Below, one piece after another: positions 11,064 to 21,583 of a stretch of DNA of 64,000 nt. The DNA is from Cyanophora paradoxa. Its lineage: Eukaryota; Glaucocystophyceae; Cyanophorales; Cyanophoraceae. A program made the position numbers and the translations under genes. The notes under the pieces were generated by a model, which ran no database searches, was not told the DNA's origin, and was given only the letters and a program-made list of their open reading frames with translations. Each line of letters opens with the position of its first letter. Position 1 is the first letter of the stretch. The stretch spans positions 186,001-250,000 of the forward strand of contig QPMI01000157.1 of NCBI GenBank assembly GCA_004431415.1, in the 5' to 3' direction.

Positions 11064-14000
11064 ATGGCCCCGAGCAGAGGGGCGCCGAGCCGCGTCATCG
11101 CGGCGCTCCTGTGGTGCCTCCTGGCGGCGCAGGCGGCCCTCGCGGCGCCGCAGGAGCCCGGGCGGGAGGCTCGGCGGCAGTTCGCATTCGGCGACGCCAG
11201 CGCTTCGTCGGCACAGAAGTGCGGCGCAGGCATCCGTCTCGCGACCCCACGAGCGTCGCGCTCACGTACGGGCGCGCCGCCCCGCGCAGGTTCCTGTTCT
11301 TCGAGAGCGACCACCCCTTCGTCATTCCGCTCGTCATTAACGTCGGCCTGATCGGCTTTGAAGTCTCCAACAACGGCGCGCTGAACTTCACCATCAGCTC
11401 CTCGGTCCGCGCCCCGGCGACCGCGGCCAGCGTCATCGGCCCTGACCGGCGCCCCGGCCGCGCAGGAGTTCGAGTCGCTCCTGCAGAAGCACCTGCCGAC
11501 GCACCAGCCGTCCGTCTTCGAGTCGCAGGAGCCGCTGCGCGCGCAGGTGGGCCGCCCGGCGCGGCACCGCGGGCCACGCCGCGGCCACCGACGCCCGCGG
11601 CAGTACCAGATCACATACAACGTGGTGCACATCAACGCGTTCCACCTGAGGCGGCTCGAGGAGGCCATCCGCGGGGGCCTCCGGGCCTCTGGCGAGACGG
11701 GCGTGCGCGCCGCCCGCCCGCCCTGAGATCCCAGCAGCTCCCTTGCCTCACGCCTTGCGGCGGGATCGGCAGGTCCTCGAGGGCTACGAGGGCAAGCGCC
11801 CGATCTACGACGTCGACGTCGCTGCCGTCGAGGAGGCGAGCCGCAGCACCCCCCGCTTCCCTTCCCCGTCGCCCCGCGCGAATCCCGCTCCACAGGCGCT
11901 GGACCGGGCCTACATGACCTACTTCGGGTACACCGCCGAGGCCCACACGCGCTTCGCGCGGCAGGAGATGGTGCCCCTCCCGGCACGACACTCCCGCCCG
12001 GGCCGACCTGTACCCCCCTCCCCGCAGTTCCCGTACGCGGTGATGATCCTGAACCCCGCCAAGCCGCTCTTCGCCCCCCCGGGCCTGGCGCTGGACGGTA
12101 CCCCCCACCCGTTCCTGTACCGCTACTTCCACAAGGGCGCCGGTCCGACCCAGAGCTGGCTCGCCAAGTGCGCCACCCCTGCGCCCCGGCGCCTCCGCTC
12201 CCCTCCTGCCCTCACCGGGGTACAGGCGGCGGTACGTCGCGGTGGATCTGAGCGCGGGACCCGTGCAGGCGCCCTCTCCCCCCCGCTCCCTCTCCCCCTC
12301 TGCGCGTACCCCCTGACGCGCCCGCCGCAGTACGGGCCGACGCGCGTGTCGGACGGGACCGTCTCGCACCGCACCGTACCCCGCGTGGACGAGTGCGCGC
12401 GCACCCCCCTTGCGGCGCGCGCCCCTCACGCCCGGCAGCGCCTTCGCGGCCGACGAGGCGGAGGCGCGCGCCGCCGCCGACGCCGCCGCCCGCGGCCGCC
12501 GCGCCGGTCCGCGCGCCCGCCGAGCCCGCCCTCCCCGCTGACTTGGCGCCGGCAGACTTCCCGGAGGCGGCGGGGGAGCAGCCGCTGGGCCCGGGCGGGC
12601 GCCCCGTCTCCCCGCAGCGCCGCGCCGGCTTCCTCGGCCAGGCGCCCGCCCCCGCCCGCCCGCCCGCCCCCCGGCTCCTCACCGAGGCCGGGCGGGCAGC
12701 TGGCGGGGTGGTGGCGACGGCGGTGGAGTACGTCTTCGCCCCGACCTCCGCTTCGACTGCCTCGAGGCCCGCCCGCCCAGCGCCCGGCCCCGCCGAGGCG
12801 GCGGCCCGAGCGGCGGGGGCGCAGGCGGCGGAGCGCGTGCTGGTGCCCGTCGTCGTGCTGCGCAACCACCGCGCCTTCGACCCCTCTCCCCCTCCAGGCC
12901 CGCCCCCCTGCCCCCCTGCCCCCGTCCCCGCCCCCTCACCCCCTGGGGCAGCCCTGCGGCGTTCCGGCTGAACGCGTCGGCGCTGGAGGCGGCGCTGGCG
13001 CGGCTCGCCCTCCCCGGCCAGACCCTCTCCGTCGTCGCCGGCCCGCCCCCGCCCTCCCCGCTCAGCCCGCGGCCTCCGAGTGACGTGTGGGCGGGCGGGC
13101 TGGGGCTGCAGGCTCGCACTACCTCTACGAGCACCGCCACATCGCCCTCGCCCTCGCCAAGGTGAGGGGGGGGAGGCGGGGCAGGAGGAAGACAGACGGG
13201 CTCGACCCCAGCCCGCGCCGCCGCCCCGGGCTGACGTCGCCCCGCGCGAAGGCGACGCGGGCGCACACGGGGCCGCAGGCGGGGGCGGCGGGGGCCGGCT
13301 CGGGCGGGGCGGGCGACGCGGGTGGACGGGGCGACCCTCGCCCACGAGCTCGCCCACGCCGCCGACCTCCTCGCCGGGTCCGCCCCGTTCCGCCACGCCC
13401 GCCCGCCCGCCGCTCTGACCGGGGCGGGGCGGGGCGGCAGACCGCTCATCGGGGCGCACCAGCCGGCCCTCGTGCGCGCCGCCTCGGCAGCCGCCAAGGA
13501 GGGCACGGGCAAGGGCCGGGAGGCCAAGGGCAAGGCGCGGGGCCCAGGAGGGGGCGCCACCGCCGGCTCCCTCGGCACCCGCGTGCGGCCCCGCCCCCGC
13601 CCGCTCCCCGCCCCGGCCCGGCCGCCGACGCGAGAGGCCGCGCCGCTCGCGGCAGGTGCTGCCGGTGTACGTGTTCAGCCTCGCGGGGCTGCCCCGGACG
13701 CCCTCATCGACGGCGCCTCCCCCGTCCACGCGTCCGCCCCGCCCCGCCCCGCAGCGCCGCGCGCCGCGCCGCGGGGCCGAGGCGGGGCGGGCGGCGCAGG
13801 ACGCACGACATGGTGCTGGTGCTGCAGGCCGAGGCCGAGGCCGGCGCCCCGCTCCCCTTCTTCGCCGGCGGCGGCCCCGCCGGCGGCTCCGAGCGCCCCG
13901 TCCGCGCCGAGGCCCGCCCCGCCCCTGCCCCCTCCCCTCCCCGCCGTTCGCTGAGAGGGGGCGGGACAGGTGCGGCAGGTGCTGCGGCACGCGGTGGCGG

Positions 14001-15063
14001 GGGCGGCGGCCTCACTGGGCGCACTGGTCGCCCCCTTCGAGCGCTACTCGCCCGCGCACCGCCGCCCCCTCGCCAACTACCTCTTCGCCCACGGGTGCCC
14101 GCCCCGCCCCCTCCCTCGCGCTCCCCTTCCGACCTCCTCCCCGGGCAGGGAGCACCCGTTCGGCCCCTTCAGCAACAGCACGGAGCTCTCCGACGTGCTG
14201 GTGGACCACGTCGGCCGCAACGCGCTGCTCGCCCGCCTGCACGCCGCCCTCGGCGCCCTCCGCGCCGCCACGCACCGCGTCGACCACTTCGCCGCCGAGT
14301 ACGTCTACGACGCCTCCGGTCTGCTGTTCCTTCCTTGTTCGATCGTTCGTCTGCCCCTTTCTTAGTGTCCGCAGGCGAGCTGGTGGCGGCGCACGGGCCG
14401 GCGGCGGGGCCGGGCGGGGCCGGGGCCGGGGGCCGCGGGGCGTGGCTGGAGCGGCTGTACCACGCGGGGCGGGAGGGGCCGGGGGCGCGCTGCGGGGCCC
14501 GCTGGCGCGGTCGGTGGTGGAGCGGCTGCACGGCGACCTCGCCCGCCTGGAGGCCCAGCTCGTCGAGGCCCGCCCCGCCCCGCCCCCCGCCCCTGCCCCG
14601 CCCAGCTCAACCCAGCCCCTCCGCCCCTCGCCTGGCAGGTGTCGCAGCTGCTGTACGGCTTCCGCCTCGAGGAGGCCGGCCGCCGCGCCGCCTCCCTCCT
14701 CGTCGTCCGCGCCCCGCGCCCCGCCCCAGCCGTCCCCCGCAGGCCCCCGCTCAGTGAGGGCGCGGGGCGCAGGCGGCGCGGGGCTTCCACGCGTACGCGC
14801 TGCAGCAGCTCGCCGTCGCCGCCGCCGACGTCCGCTGCTGCTCCGTCCGCCACCAGCTCTCCGTCCGCCCCGCCCCCGCCTGCAGCCTCGCCCTCCGTCT
14901 CACCGCACCGCAGCCGGAGGCGCGCCGGGGGGCCGGGCCGTCGGGCCTCGCCTCGGGGCCCCTGCCCCTCCTGCTCGCCTTCCTCATCCTCGCCGGCGGC
15001 GGGGCCGCCTTCTGGCTCTCGCCCCCCCGGCCCCGCCCCGCCCTCCACCGCCGCTCCGACTGA
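11064..15063 (+). CDS. SPOT1-like (Arabidopsis At5g58100 family) secretory-pathway membrane protein, multi-exon
   Basis: Resembles the plant SPOT1/At5g58100 family, a single-pass membrane protein linked to pollen wall formation whose biochemical role is unknown. A signal peptide opens the protein (MAPSRGAPSR... ALLWCLLAAQAALA). Recognisable blocks in the family's order are YRYFHKGAGPTQSWLAK (about 12,118), VDLSAGP then QYGPTRVSDGTVSHRTVPR (12,245-12,385), an EYVFAP block (12,728), VLVPVVVLRNHRAFD (12,840), HYLYEHRHIALALAK (13,115), VLPVYVFSLAGLP (13,655), FERYSPAHRRPLANYLFAHG then HPFGPFSNSTELSD (14,037-14,200), and a late EYVYD. A hydrophobic segment LLLAFLILAGGGAAFW (about 14,965) is followed by a short basic tail and the stop. 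Exons are separated by C-rich introns with GT or GC donors. Identification is from memory of the family, but the blocks are specific. Confidence 0.8.
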
Positions 15064-15728
15064 TCGCCATGGGTCCCCCCGGCCGCTGTTATCGTGCACA
15101 GTGCGATTGCCAGGCGCCCGGCGCTGGCGGCACGCAGGCAGCTGCAGGGAACGCGAGCGCCCGGCCGGGGCCCGGGCCGGGAGCCCCCGCGCGCTCGCAA
15201 TCGGGGCGGGTATAGTGCGCATGCCGGTGTACGCGTACCCTCCGAAAACAAAAAAGCAGTCCCGCAAAAAAATGGGCCCGCTTCTTTGGGGGTAGAGGGC
15301 TCGCTCGGGCCAGGGCGCCGGCGGCGGGTAGCTGGAGCTGCTGGACTTGCTGTCGACATCAACCAGGCCGCCGTAATGGCGACGCCGGAGCCCGCGCCGG
15401 CGTCCTTCTCTGCGTGGGAAGATGATCCCGGCGCCCGAGCGCCCAGCGGCGAGCTTGAGGACCGCGCCCTCGTTGAGCCTGTCAGCATACAGCGGCTCAA
15501 CGGCGGCTCGGGCGGTGCCGTTGACGAGCAGTGCCGCGAGGAGACGCATACGAGCTCGAGTGCACGTGCCGCGGCCGCGGCGCCGCAGCTGCAGGCCCGC
15601 GTCGAGCCCCCAGCAGCTGCGGCGCCGTACGTCCGCAGTCGGGAGTATGAGCAGATGCAGGTTGAGACCCCACACGCAGGCTGTGATGAACGCCCCTCGA
15701 GCTCAGAGCTCGGGGCCGCAACGCCTAG
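15064..15728. other. Unresolved segment upstream of the WD40 gene
   Basis: Both strands are open here, as is common at this GC content. On plus, a frame from an ATG at 15,376 (MATPEPAPASFSAWEDDPG) could be the N-terminal exon of the WD40 gene. On minus, MRLLAALLVNGTARAAVEP (from about 15,552) looks like a signal peptide. I cannot decide between them. Earlier, the segment holds the 3' flank of the SPOT1-like gene. Confidence 0.3.
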
Positions 15729-17749
15729 GCCTGCTGCAGCGCTGTTGCCGTTGCTTGGCGGCGGCGCGGCGGCCCGGCGGGCGGCGGCGGCGCCCGCGCT
15801 CGAAAGCGATCCGGTCACTCCGGGGGCTGCGGCCGAGCCGGCGGCGTCGCAGGAGCGGGAGTCCCCGTGGCCCGGCCCCGCGCCGTCGACGTCGGAGGGG
15901 CGGGGCGCGCCTTCGTCCACGGCGCGATCGCGGGGCGAGGACGGCCCGGGGCGGCCCTCGCGGCCGTGAAGGCGGGCCTGCGGCTCGGGGCCGGGCGGCA
16001 GACGGGCCGGAGCGTGGGGGCCCTCGCGCCGGCCGACGAGCTGGGGCGGATGGGGCGCGGCCTGCGGCAGCCCGTGACCGCCGTGGCCCTCCTCTGCCGG
16101 GGGACCCAGATACGTGCGCCCCCGCCCCGCCCTCCCCGCCCCCCGCCGGGACTCGAGCTCGCCGCGGCCGCTGCGCAGTGCTCGCCTCGGCGGACCGGAC
16201 GCTCCGCCGGCACGCCGCCGACACCGGGCAGCTCCTGTGCGCCCCGCCCCCGCCCCCGCCCCGCCGCCTCCGACCGGGCGGCCGGCAGCTCGGCCTACCG
16301 GGCCTTCCCGGGGACGTTGCCACCATCGCCGCCGACCACGAGCGCGTGCGCCGCCCTCGAGGGCCCGGCCCGGGCTCCTCTGTGCAAGTGGCCGGGCCGA
16401 GCGGGCGCCGCGCAGCCGCTGGCGTTCAGCGGCGGCTCCGACGGGGCCGTCGCGCGGTGGGATCTCGAGGGCGAGGCCGCCGCCGCCGGCCGCGTCCTCG
16501 CCAGGCGCGCGCCGCCCCTCCTCCCGCCTTCTCTAATTTTGAGTCCGCGTACCCCCAGGCACGACGGCCCCGTCCTCTGCGTGGCGTACGCCCCCGGTCT
16601 TGGAGCCGTCCTCTCCGGCAGCCGCGACGGAACCCTGCGCGCCTGGGACGAAGCGAGCGGTACCCCCCTCCTCTGCCTCGACCGCTCGCACGGTACCCCT
16701 CCACCGCCCCCCTCCCTCCTCCGCCATCCGCTGCCGGCGGCGACGCTGGCCGCTGCAGGCGTCACGGGGCCCGTCACGTCCGTCGCTCCCCCCCCTCCGG
16801 GGTACGACAGCTTCGCGTTCGCCTGCGGGGACCTCGACCCCACCGGCAAGGGTGCGCCCCCTCTCCCCGCTCCCCTCCTCCCCTCTCCCCCCGTACCCCC
16901 TTGCCCGATCGCGATACGCTCGTACCCCGGCGGCGGGCAGAGCACTTCGCCTTCGTGCGGGGCCTCTCCGACGCGGGCCGGCGCTGGCGCATCCCGGACC
17001 GCGCGTGGGCCCTCGCCCTCGGCCCCGACCTCGCCCACGTGTACGCCCCCCGCGCTCCCCCCCGCGCCCCGCGCGGGCCGGGACACGAGCCTCACCCTCC
17101 CCCCCGCCTCCCGGGCAGGTACCTGGGGCACCAGGGCGGCGACGTGACGGCGTGGGACGTCGCCGCCGCCCGCCAGACCGCCCGCCTCCCCGCGCACGCC
17201 CCCAAGCAGGCCCGCCCCGCCCCGCCCCCGCCCTCCGATCCGCACGCGTACCCCCACCGGAGCCGACGGCCCCGGGGCAGGTCTCTCGGCTGGAGGTCCA
17301 CGGCGCGGCGCTCGTCTCGGCGGGGAACGACAGCCGCGTGCTGCTGTACCCCCTTCCCGAGGCGGGCGCCCCGGCCCCCGCCCCGGAGCGGGTCTCCACG
17401 AGCCACAGCGGGGCCGTCAACGGCTTCGCCCTGCGGCCCTCCGACGGCGCCCTCTTCACCGCGGGGTACGACCACCAGGTCTGCCCGCACCCCCCTCTTC
17501 TTCCCCCCCCCCCTCCCCGGGCTCCGATCCGGCCCGCCCCCTCAGGTCCACCGCCTCGACGGGTTCGCGTCCAAGGGCGGACCCTCCGCGCCCGCCGCCG
17601 TTCTCGTGCCCCCCGCCCCGACGTCCCCCCTCGCCCTCCTCCTCCACCTCGTCCTCCTCCTCGCGTGCGGGCGCACTCTCGCCAGCCCCCTTCCCCCGTC
17701 TCTTAGGGGTACGCAGAGAGCACTTCCAGGCCCTCAAGTTCATCGTTGA
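15729..17749 (+). CDS. WD40-repeat protein, multi-exon (5' end uncertain)
   Basis: Beta-propeller scaffold of unknown partner. WD40-type blades are visible as LASADRTLRRHAADTGQLL (about 16,180), LAFSGGSDGAVARWDLEG (16,420), HDGPVLCVAYAPGLGAVLSG then SRDGTLRAWDEASG (16,562-16,660), YLGHQGGDVTAWDVAAARQT (17,119), LVSAGNDSRVLLYPLPE (17,310) and HSGAVNGFALRPSDGALFTA then GYDHQ (17,405-17,480). The first intron (16,115-16,178) uses a gtgcgc donor and keeps the frame. No ATG lies in the first clear exon, so the start must be in an upstream exon. The 3' end is also uncertain: the frame stops at 17,749, but the gene could instead splice into the membrane-protein exons that follow. Confidence 0.65.
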
Positions 17750-19802
17750 CAACATGGAGGTGCGGCGCCGCGTACCCCCAAGCCGCCTCCCCGGCCCCCA
17801 CCCCCGCTCCCTTTCGAGCCGCCGCGCAGGTTTACAACTACCGTCAGGGCCTGCGGTGCCCCCTCACGGGGGCCATCTCGGTACCCCCCGCGCACCCTCC
17901 CCCCCCGGGGGCGGGGGGCGAGGGGGCGGCAGATCAACGTGGTGGAGCCGCTGGGCCCTCTCACGGGCTTCTCCGTCCGGGGGCTCACCCCCAACGTCGC
18001 CCCCTACTGGCTCAGGCCCGCCCCGCCCCCGCCCCCCCTACCAGGCCGCGTGGAGCGAGCCGCGCGCGCAGCACGTGCTTCATGGTCGCCTTCGTCGGCG
18101 TCATGCTCGCCTGCTTCAAGGCCCGCCCCGTCCCGCCCCGTCGGCCTCGCCGGCGCCTCAGGGTGTGCGGGGCAGGGGCTCTACGGGCTGGTGCTGATGC
18201 GGGCGGCGCGCGACCGCCTCGGCGCCTTCCTCCGCGCCCTCCTCGAGAATGGTGCGCATGCGCCGGCCAGGGCCGAAGCGGGGGCCGCCCGCGCGAGCCC
18301 CGGAGCTCTCGGAGCCTCCAAGCAGCGGGCGCGGCTCACGGTGAGCCGGGGCGGGGGGGCGCGGGGGCGCAGGCCTCTGGTTCTCGTCGATGATCCTCTC
18401 CACGTCGGCCGTCGAGCAGGCGCCCCGCCCCGCCCCGCCCCGCCCCGCCCCGCCCCGCCCTCTCCTGACGTCGGGGGCCCCTCTCGCCAGGTGGCGCGGG
18501 CCTTCGGGTGCGTGGAGGGGGAGTACAGCCCGGGGGTACCCTGCTGGACGGGCCCCCACTGGCCGGTGCCCCCTCTCCCACCGCCTCCCCCTCCGCTCCG
18601 CATCCTCCACGCCGACGCCAGCCCCGGGGGCGGGGCGCGCAGTACGTGCTTGTGGGGCCCCTCGCCGCCGTCCCCTTCGTCGCCATGTGCCTTCGGTGCG
18701 CCCCCGACCCCGCCGCCCGTGCGCGAGGCCCCAGCCGACGTCTGGCGGCCCTGAGGCCTCCCCTCGAGCGCCGGCTCCGGATCCGGCGCCGGCGTCGGCC
18801 CGAAGCCTGAGACCTGACCCCGTCCCCGCGCGCAGGCTGGTGGCGGTGGAGGGCCGCCTCATGAACTACGGCTTCCACCTCCTCTACTGGGGGGTCCGCC
18901 CCGCCCCGGCCCCGGCCCCGCCTCCCCCCGCTCCTCCTTGGGCCACGCGGATCGCGCGCATACATCGCTGTTGATTAGATCCTATAGATCGGACGCACTT
19001 GGAATCCAACGCTTGGAAACCATTAAATGCCCTCGCTAGAATCCGCGCTCCTCTCCTCACGGCGGGGGCAGAACGACAACACGGCGGCGGTGCTGATCAA
19101 CGTGCACCCGTTCTCGCGGCGCTCGGCCGGCTACGAGCGCCTGCGGCTCGCCCTCGCCCTCGCCTTCGGCGTCTGCACCGCCGTCATCCGCGACCGCCCC
19201 GTCGCCTCCGCCCTCTTCCAGGTCCGCCCCGCCAGCGCCGCGCGGGGCCCGGGGCCCAACGTCTGACCGCTGCCGCGCAGATGGTGTTCTGCCTGCTGCA
19301 GCTCGCCTCGGTGGCCGTGTGGCGCCCCTTCTACAACCCCCACGTCAACGCCCTCCGTGCGCCCCGCCCCACCCCGCCCCGCGCGCCCCGCCCCGCCCCG
19401 CCCTTATCTCCTCGGGGGTGCGGGGCGGGGCGGGGCGGGGCAGGGGCCTTCATGTTTCTCGGGCTCGCCGCATCCCCCGCCGGCATCCTTGCCACCGAGT
19501 ACTCCCCATCCCAGGCCCGCCCCCCGCCCCTTGAGCTTCTGGAGATCTCGCCTGACCGCGAGCGCGGCGGGGCGCAGGGGGCGGGCCGGGGCTTCGCGGC
19601 GGGGGCGACGGCGATCCCGACGACGTGCTTGGCGGTCTCCGTGGGGCAGGCCGCCGTCGCCGCCGCCTTCCTCCTCTACGCCGCCGCCCGCCTCGCCGCC
19701 GCCGCCGCCTCCCGCCGCCGCCGCCGCGCCCATCTCCACTCCGCGCGCGTCGCCCCCGCCGCCCCGGGGCCGGGGTCGGCCGCCCCGCTGGAGGCCGCGT
19801 AG
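17725..19802 (+). CDS. Polytopic membrane protein of unknown family, multi-exon
   Basis: A chain of short exons gives one hydrophobic protein: EHFQALKFIVDNME (17,724), VYNYRQGLRCPLTGAIS (17,831), INVVEPLGPLTGFSV (17,935), FMVAFVGVMLACFK (18,080), GLYGLVLMRAARDRLGAFL (18,178), YVLVGPLAAVPFVAMCLR (18,642), LVAVEGRLMNYGFHLLYWG (18,838), NTAAVLINVHPFSRR (19,078), MVFCLLQLASVAVWRPFYNP (19,281), TCLAVSVGQAAVAAAF (19,623). It ends with an Arg-rich tail and a stop at 19,800. Four or more membrane spans are likely. Two introns have GC donors (18,016 and 18,121). It may be the 3' part of the same gene as the WD40 exons. I do not recognise the family. Confidence 0.5.
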
Positions 19803-19862
19803 GCATCCATCACGTATCATAGCTATAGTATTCATTGCATCTTCTTTTTTTTTTTTGAGAGA

Positions 19863-19887
19863 CTACGGTGGGGCGAACCCCCCGTAG
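19863..19887 (-). other. 3' stem-loop of the LINE with a TTCG loop
   Basis: Read on the element strand: CTACGG, GGGG, TTCG, CCCC, A, CCGTAG. It forms a stem of about ten base pairs with one bulged A, capped by a TTCG tetraloop. It lies 6 bases before the terminal A-run. A conserved 3' stem-loop next to the tail is what stringent-type LINE reverse transcriptases are known to recognise for target-primed reverse transcription. Confidence 0.7.
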
Positions 19888-19959
19888 GTAGTGATATTAA
19901 AGACAACAAAGCAATCACAAATCAAAGATACAGTAAACTAGCACAAAATATATACAGAA

Positions 19960-21583
19960 TCAAGAGGGATCACGAGAAAGGACACGATCAGAAGAACGCA
20001 AAAGATAAGGAGAACGAGCACGAGGAGAAGGAGTAGAAGAGCTCAAGGGCGTCGATGCAGAAGTACTAGTCACACTAGAACGACGAGGAGCACGGGGACG
20101 CAGCAAATAAGGAGAACGAGCACGAGGAACTACAGTCGAAGACGAAGATCTTGACGAAGACGACAAGACAGAGCTAACAGCAGAACTAGAAGACGTAGTC
20201 GCAGGAGGCAAAGGCGGTAGAACAGTAGGAGAGGCGAAACGTAGGACACCACTAGAGGGGAAAGTCGAAGCTGGCGGAGTGTCTAAACGGAATCGAGATT
20301 GTAGAGTTGGTAAAACAATGGACGGCTGAAGACTAATCTGAGGAACTGGGACGACACGAGGAAAGGGGCAGAGCTCGGGTGCAGACTCGGAATCGGCAGT
20401 ATAAGAGGAGGGGCGAAACGCAAGCCAGTAGTGACAGGGAAGGCAGACGATGGGGCTGAACCAGGCGGGAGAGGCAAATATAGCGAAGTAGAAGAGAGAG
20501 AAGGGTACACACGAGGAACGTCACCATACACAAAATACTCGCTGCCAAAAACTATACGGTCTGACGGTCGCTGAAGATAAAGAGGCGGAACTGCCTGAGG
20601 GCTAACAGTGAGAGATGGAGGAGGAAGAGGCAGAGCTAACGACAAAGGGAACGGAATCAAAGGTACAGGGAAGGCATGGAATACACGAGGAACTGGAAGG
20701 TGGAGGGGGCCAGTGCTCCTAACTAACATCGATGAAGCATCTGATGGAGGTGACGGCAAAACAACTGAGGGTAAACTAAGTTGAGGTGAAGCGAAGATTG
20801 ATACAAGACTATCATGAATCAAAGGGGGCCATGCAGGAACCGGCGGGCGAGGTGGATCTGGCGGGACAGCCAGAGGGGAAGCCGAAGGTACAGGAGAGGA
20901 AAGCCGCAGGCGCCGAGACACATGGACAGGGGACGGATCGGCATCGGGAGGCAAGGTTGAATTCGACGGAGACCGGGGGCGGCGGATTCGTGAAACGGAA
21001 GGTATCAGAGAAGGACTAGGGGGGGCAGGGAAGTACGGAGCCGCTGAGCAGGTGGCGACGGTGAGGGTGCAGGGGAGCGAATCCGTCGCAAAGTCGGAAC
21101 AGGCTGACGGGGCTCGGCATATGTAGCCGCAGCTGCAGGAGCTGGAGCAAGCACTGGGGGTGCCGGATCCGGAGACTGGAGGCGGGGGCGCTGGGCAGGA
21201 GGCACAGGATCTGGAGGATTCTCTGAACTAGAGGGGGTTCGAGGTCGGCGAACGCCACGGGCGTTAGCAGGATGTTTATCAGCCCGAACATGACGGTCAC
21301 GATCAGCAGAAGACTGAAAGTTCTTCCCACAAATAGGGCATATTAATGTGGAGGCAGAAGCGGCGCTAGCGCTAGCATCGGCAGACGAGCTCAAACGAGA
21401 ACTCGAGGGAGCCGGGACCGAAGCTGTATCAGCGCTAGCAGATGGCCTCGCAAAGTGCTGAACTTGAGGATTCACGCCGACGCCATTAACTGTAGTAGCA
21501 GGCCTAGGGGTAGCGACTGCAGGGGGGCCCGGGACCGCGACTGCTGGGGGGCCCGAGCGCTGTAGAGGGATAGCTCCGCGCAC
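19960..21583 (-). pseudogene. LINE third reading frame: C2H2 zinc finger plus Pro/Ser-rich tail
   Basis: Starts 112 bases inside the end of the RT frame, in another phase. After a low-complexity N-terminus there is one C2H2 finger, CPICGKNFQSSADRDRHVRA then DKH (about 21,340-21,275), followed by a long Pro/Ser/Ala-rich region. The frame is broken near 21,010 and 20,285, and it ends in a repeat of RARSPYLLR at 19,960-20,125. It may be the C-terminal part of ORF2 reached by frameshifting, or a separate nucleic-acid-binding protein. The finger would bind the template RNA or target DNA. Confidence 0.55.

Noticed and set aside
14362-15675. Minus-strand open frame opposite the SPOT1-like gene
   Set aside because: Antisense shadow over its left half. 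The signal-peptide-like start near 15,552 is kept only as a low-confidence note.
15422-17749. Long plus-strand open frame of 775 codons over the WD40 gene
   Set aside because: Mostly Arg/Pro/Ala low complexity; the WD40 repeats alternate between frames and are explained by spliced exons instead.
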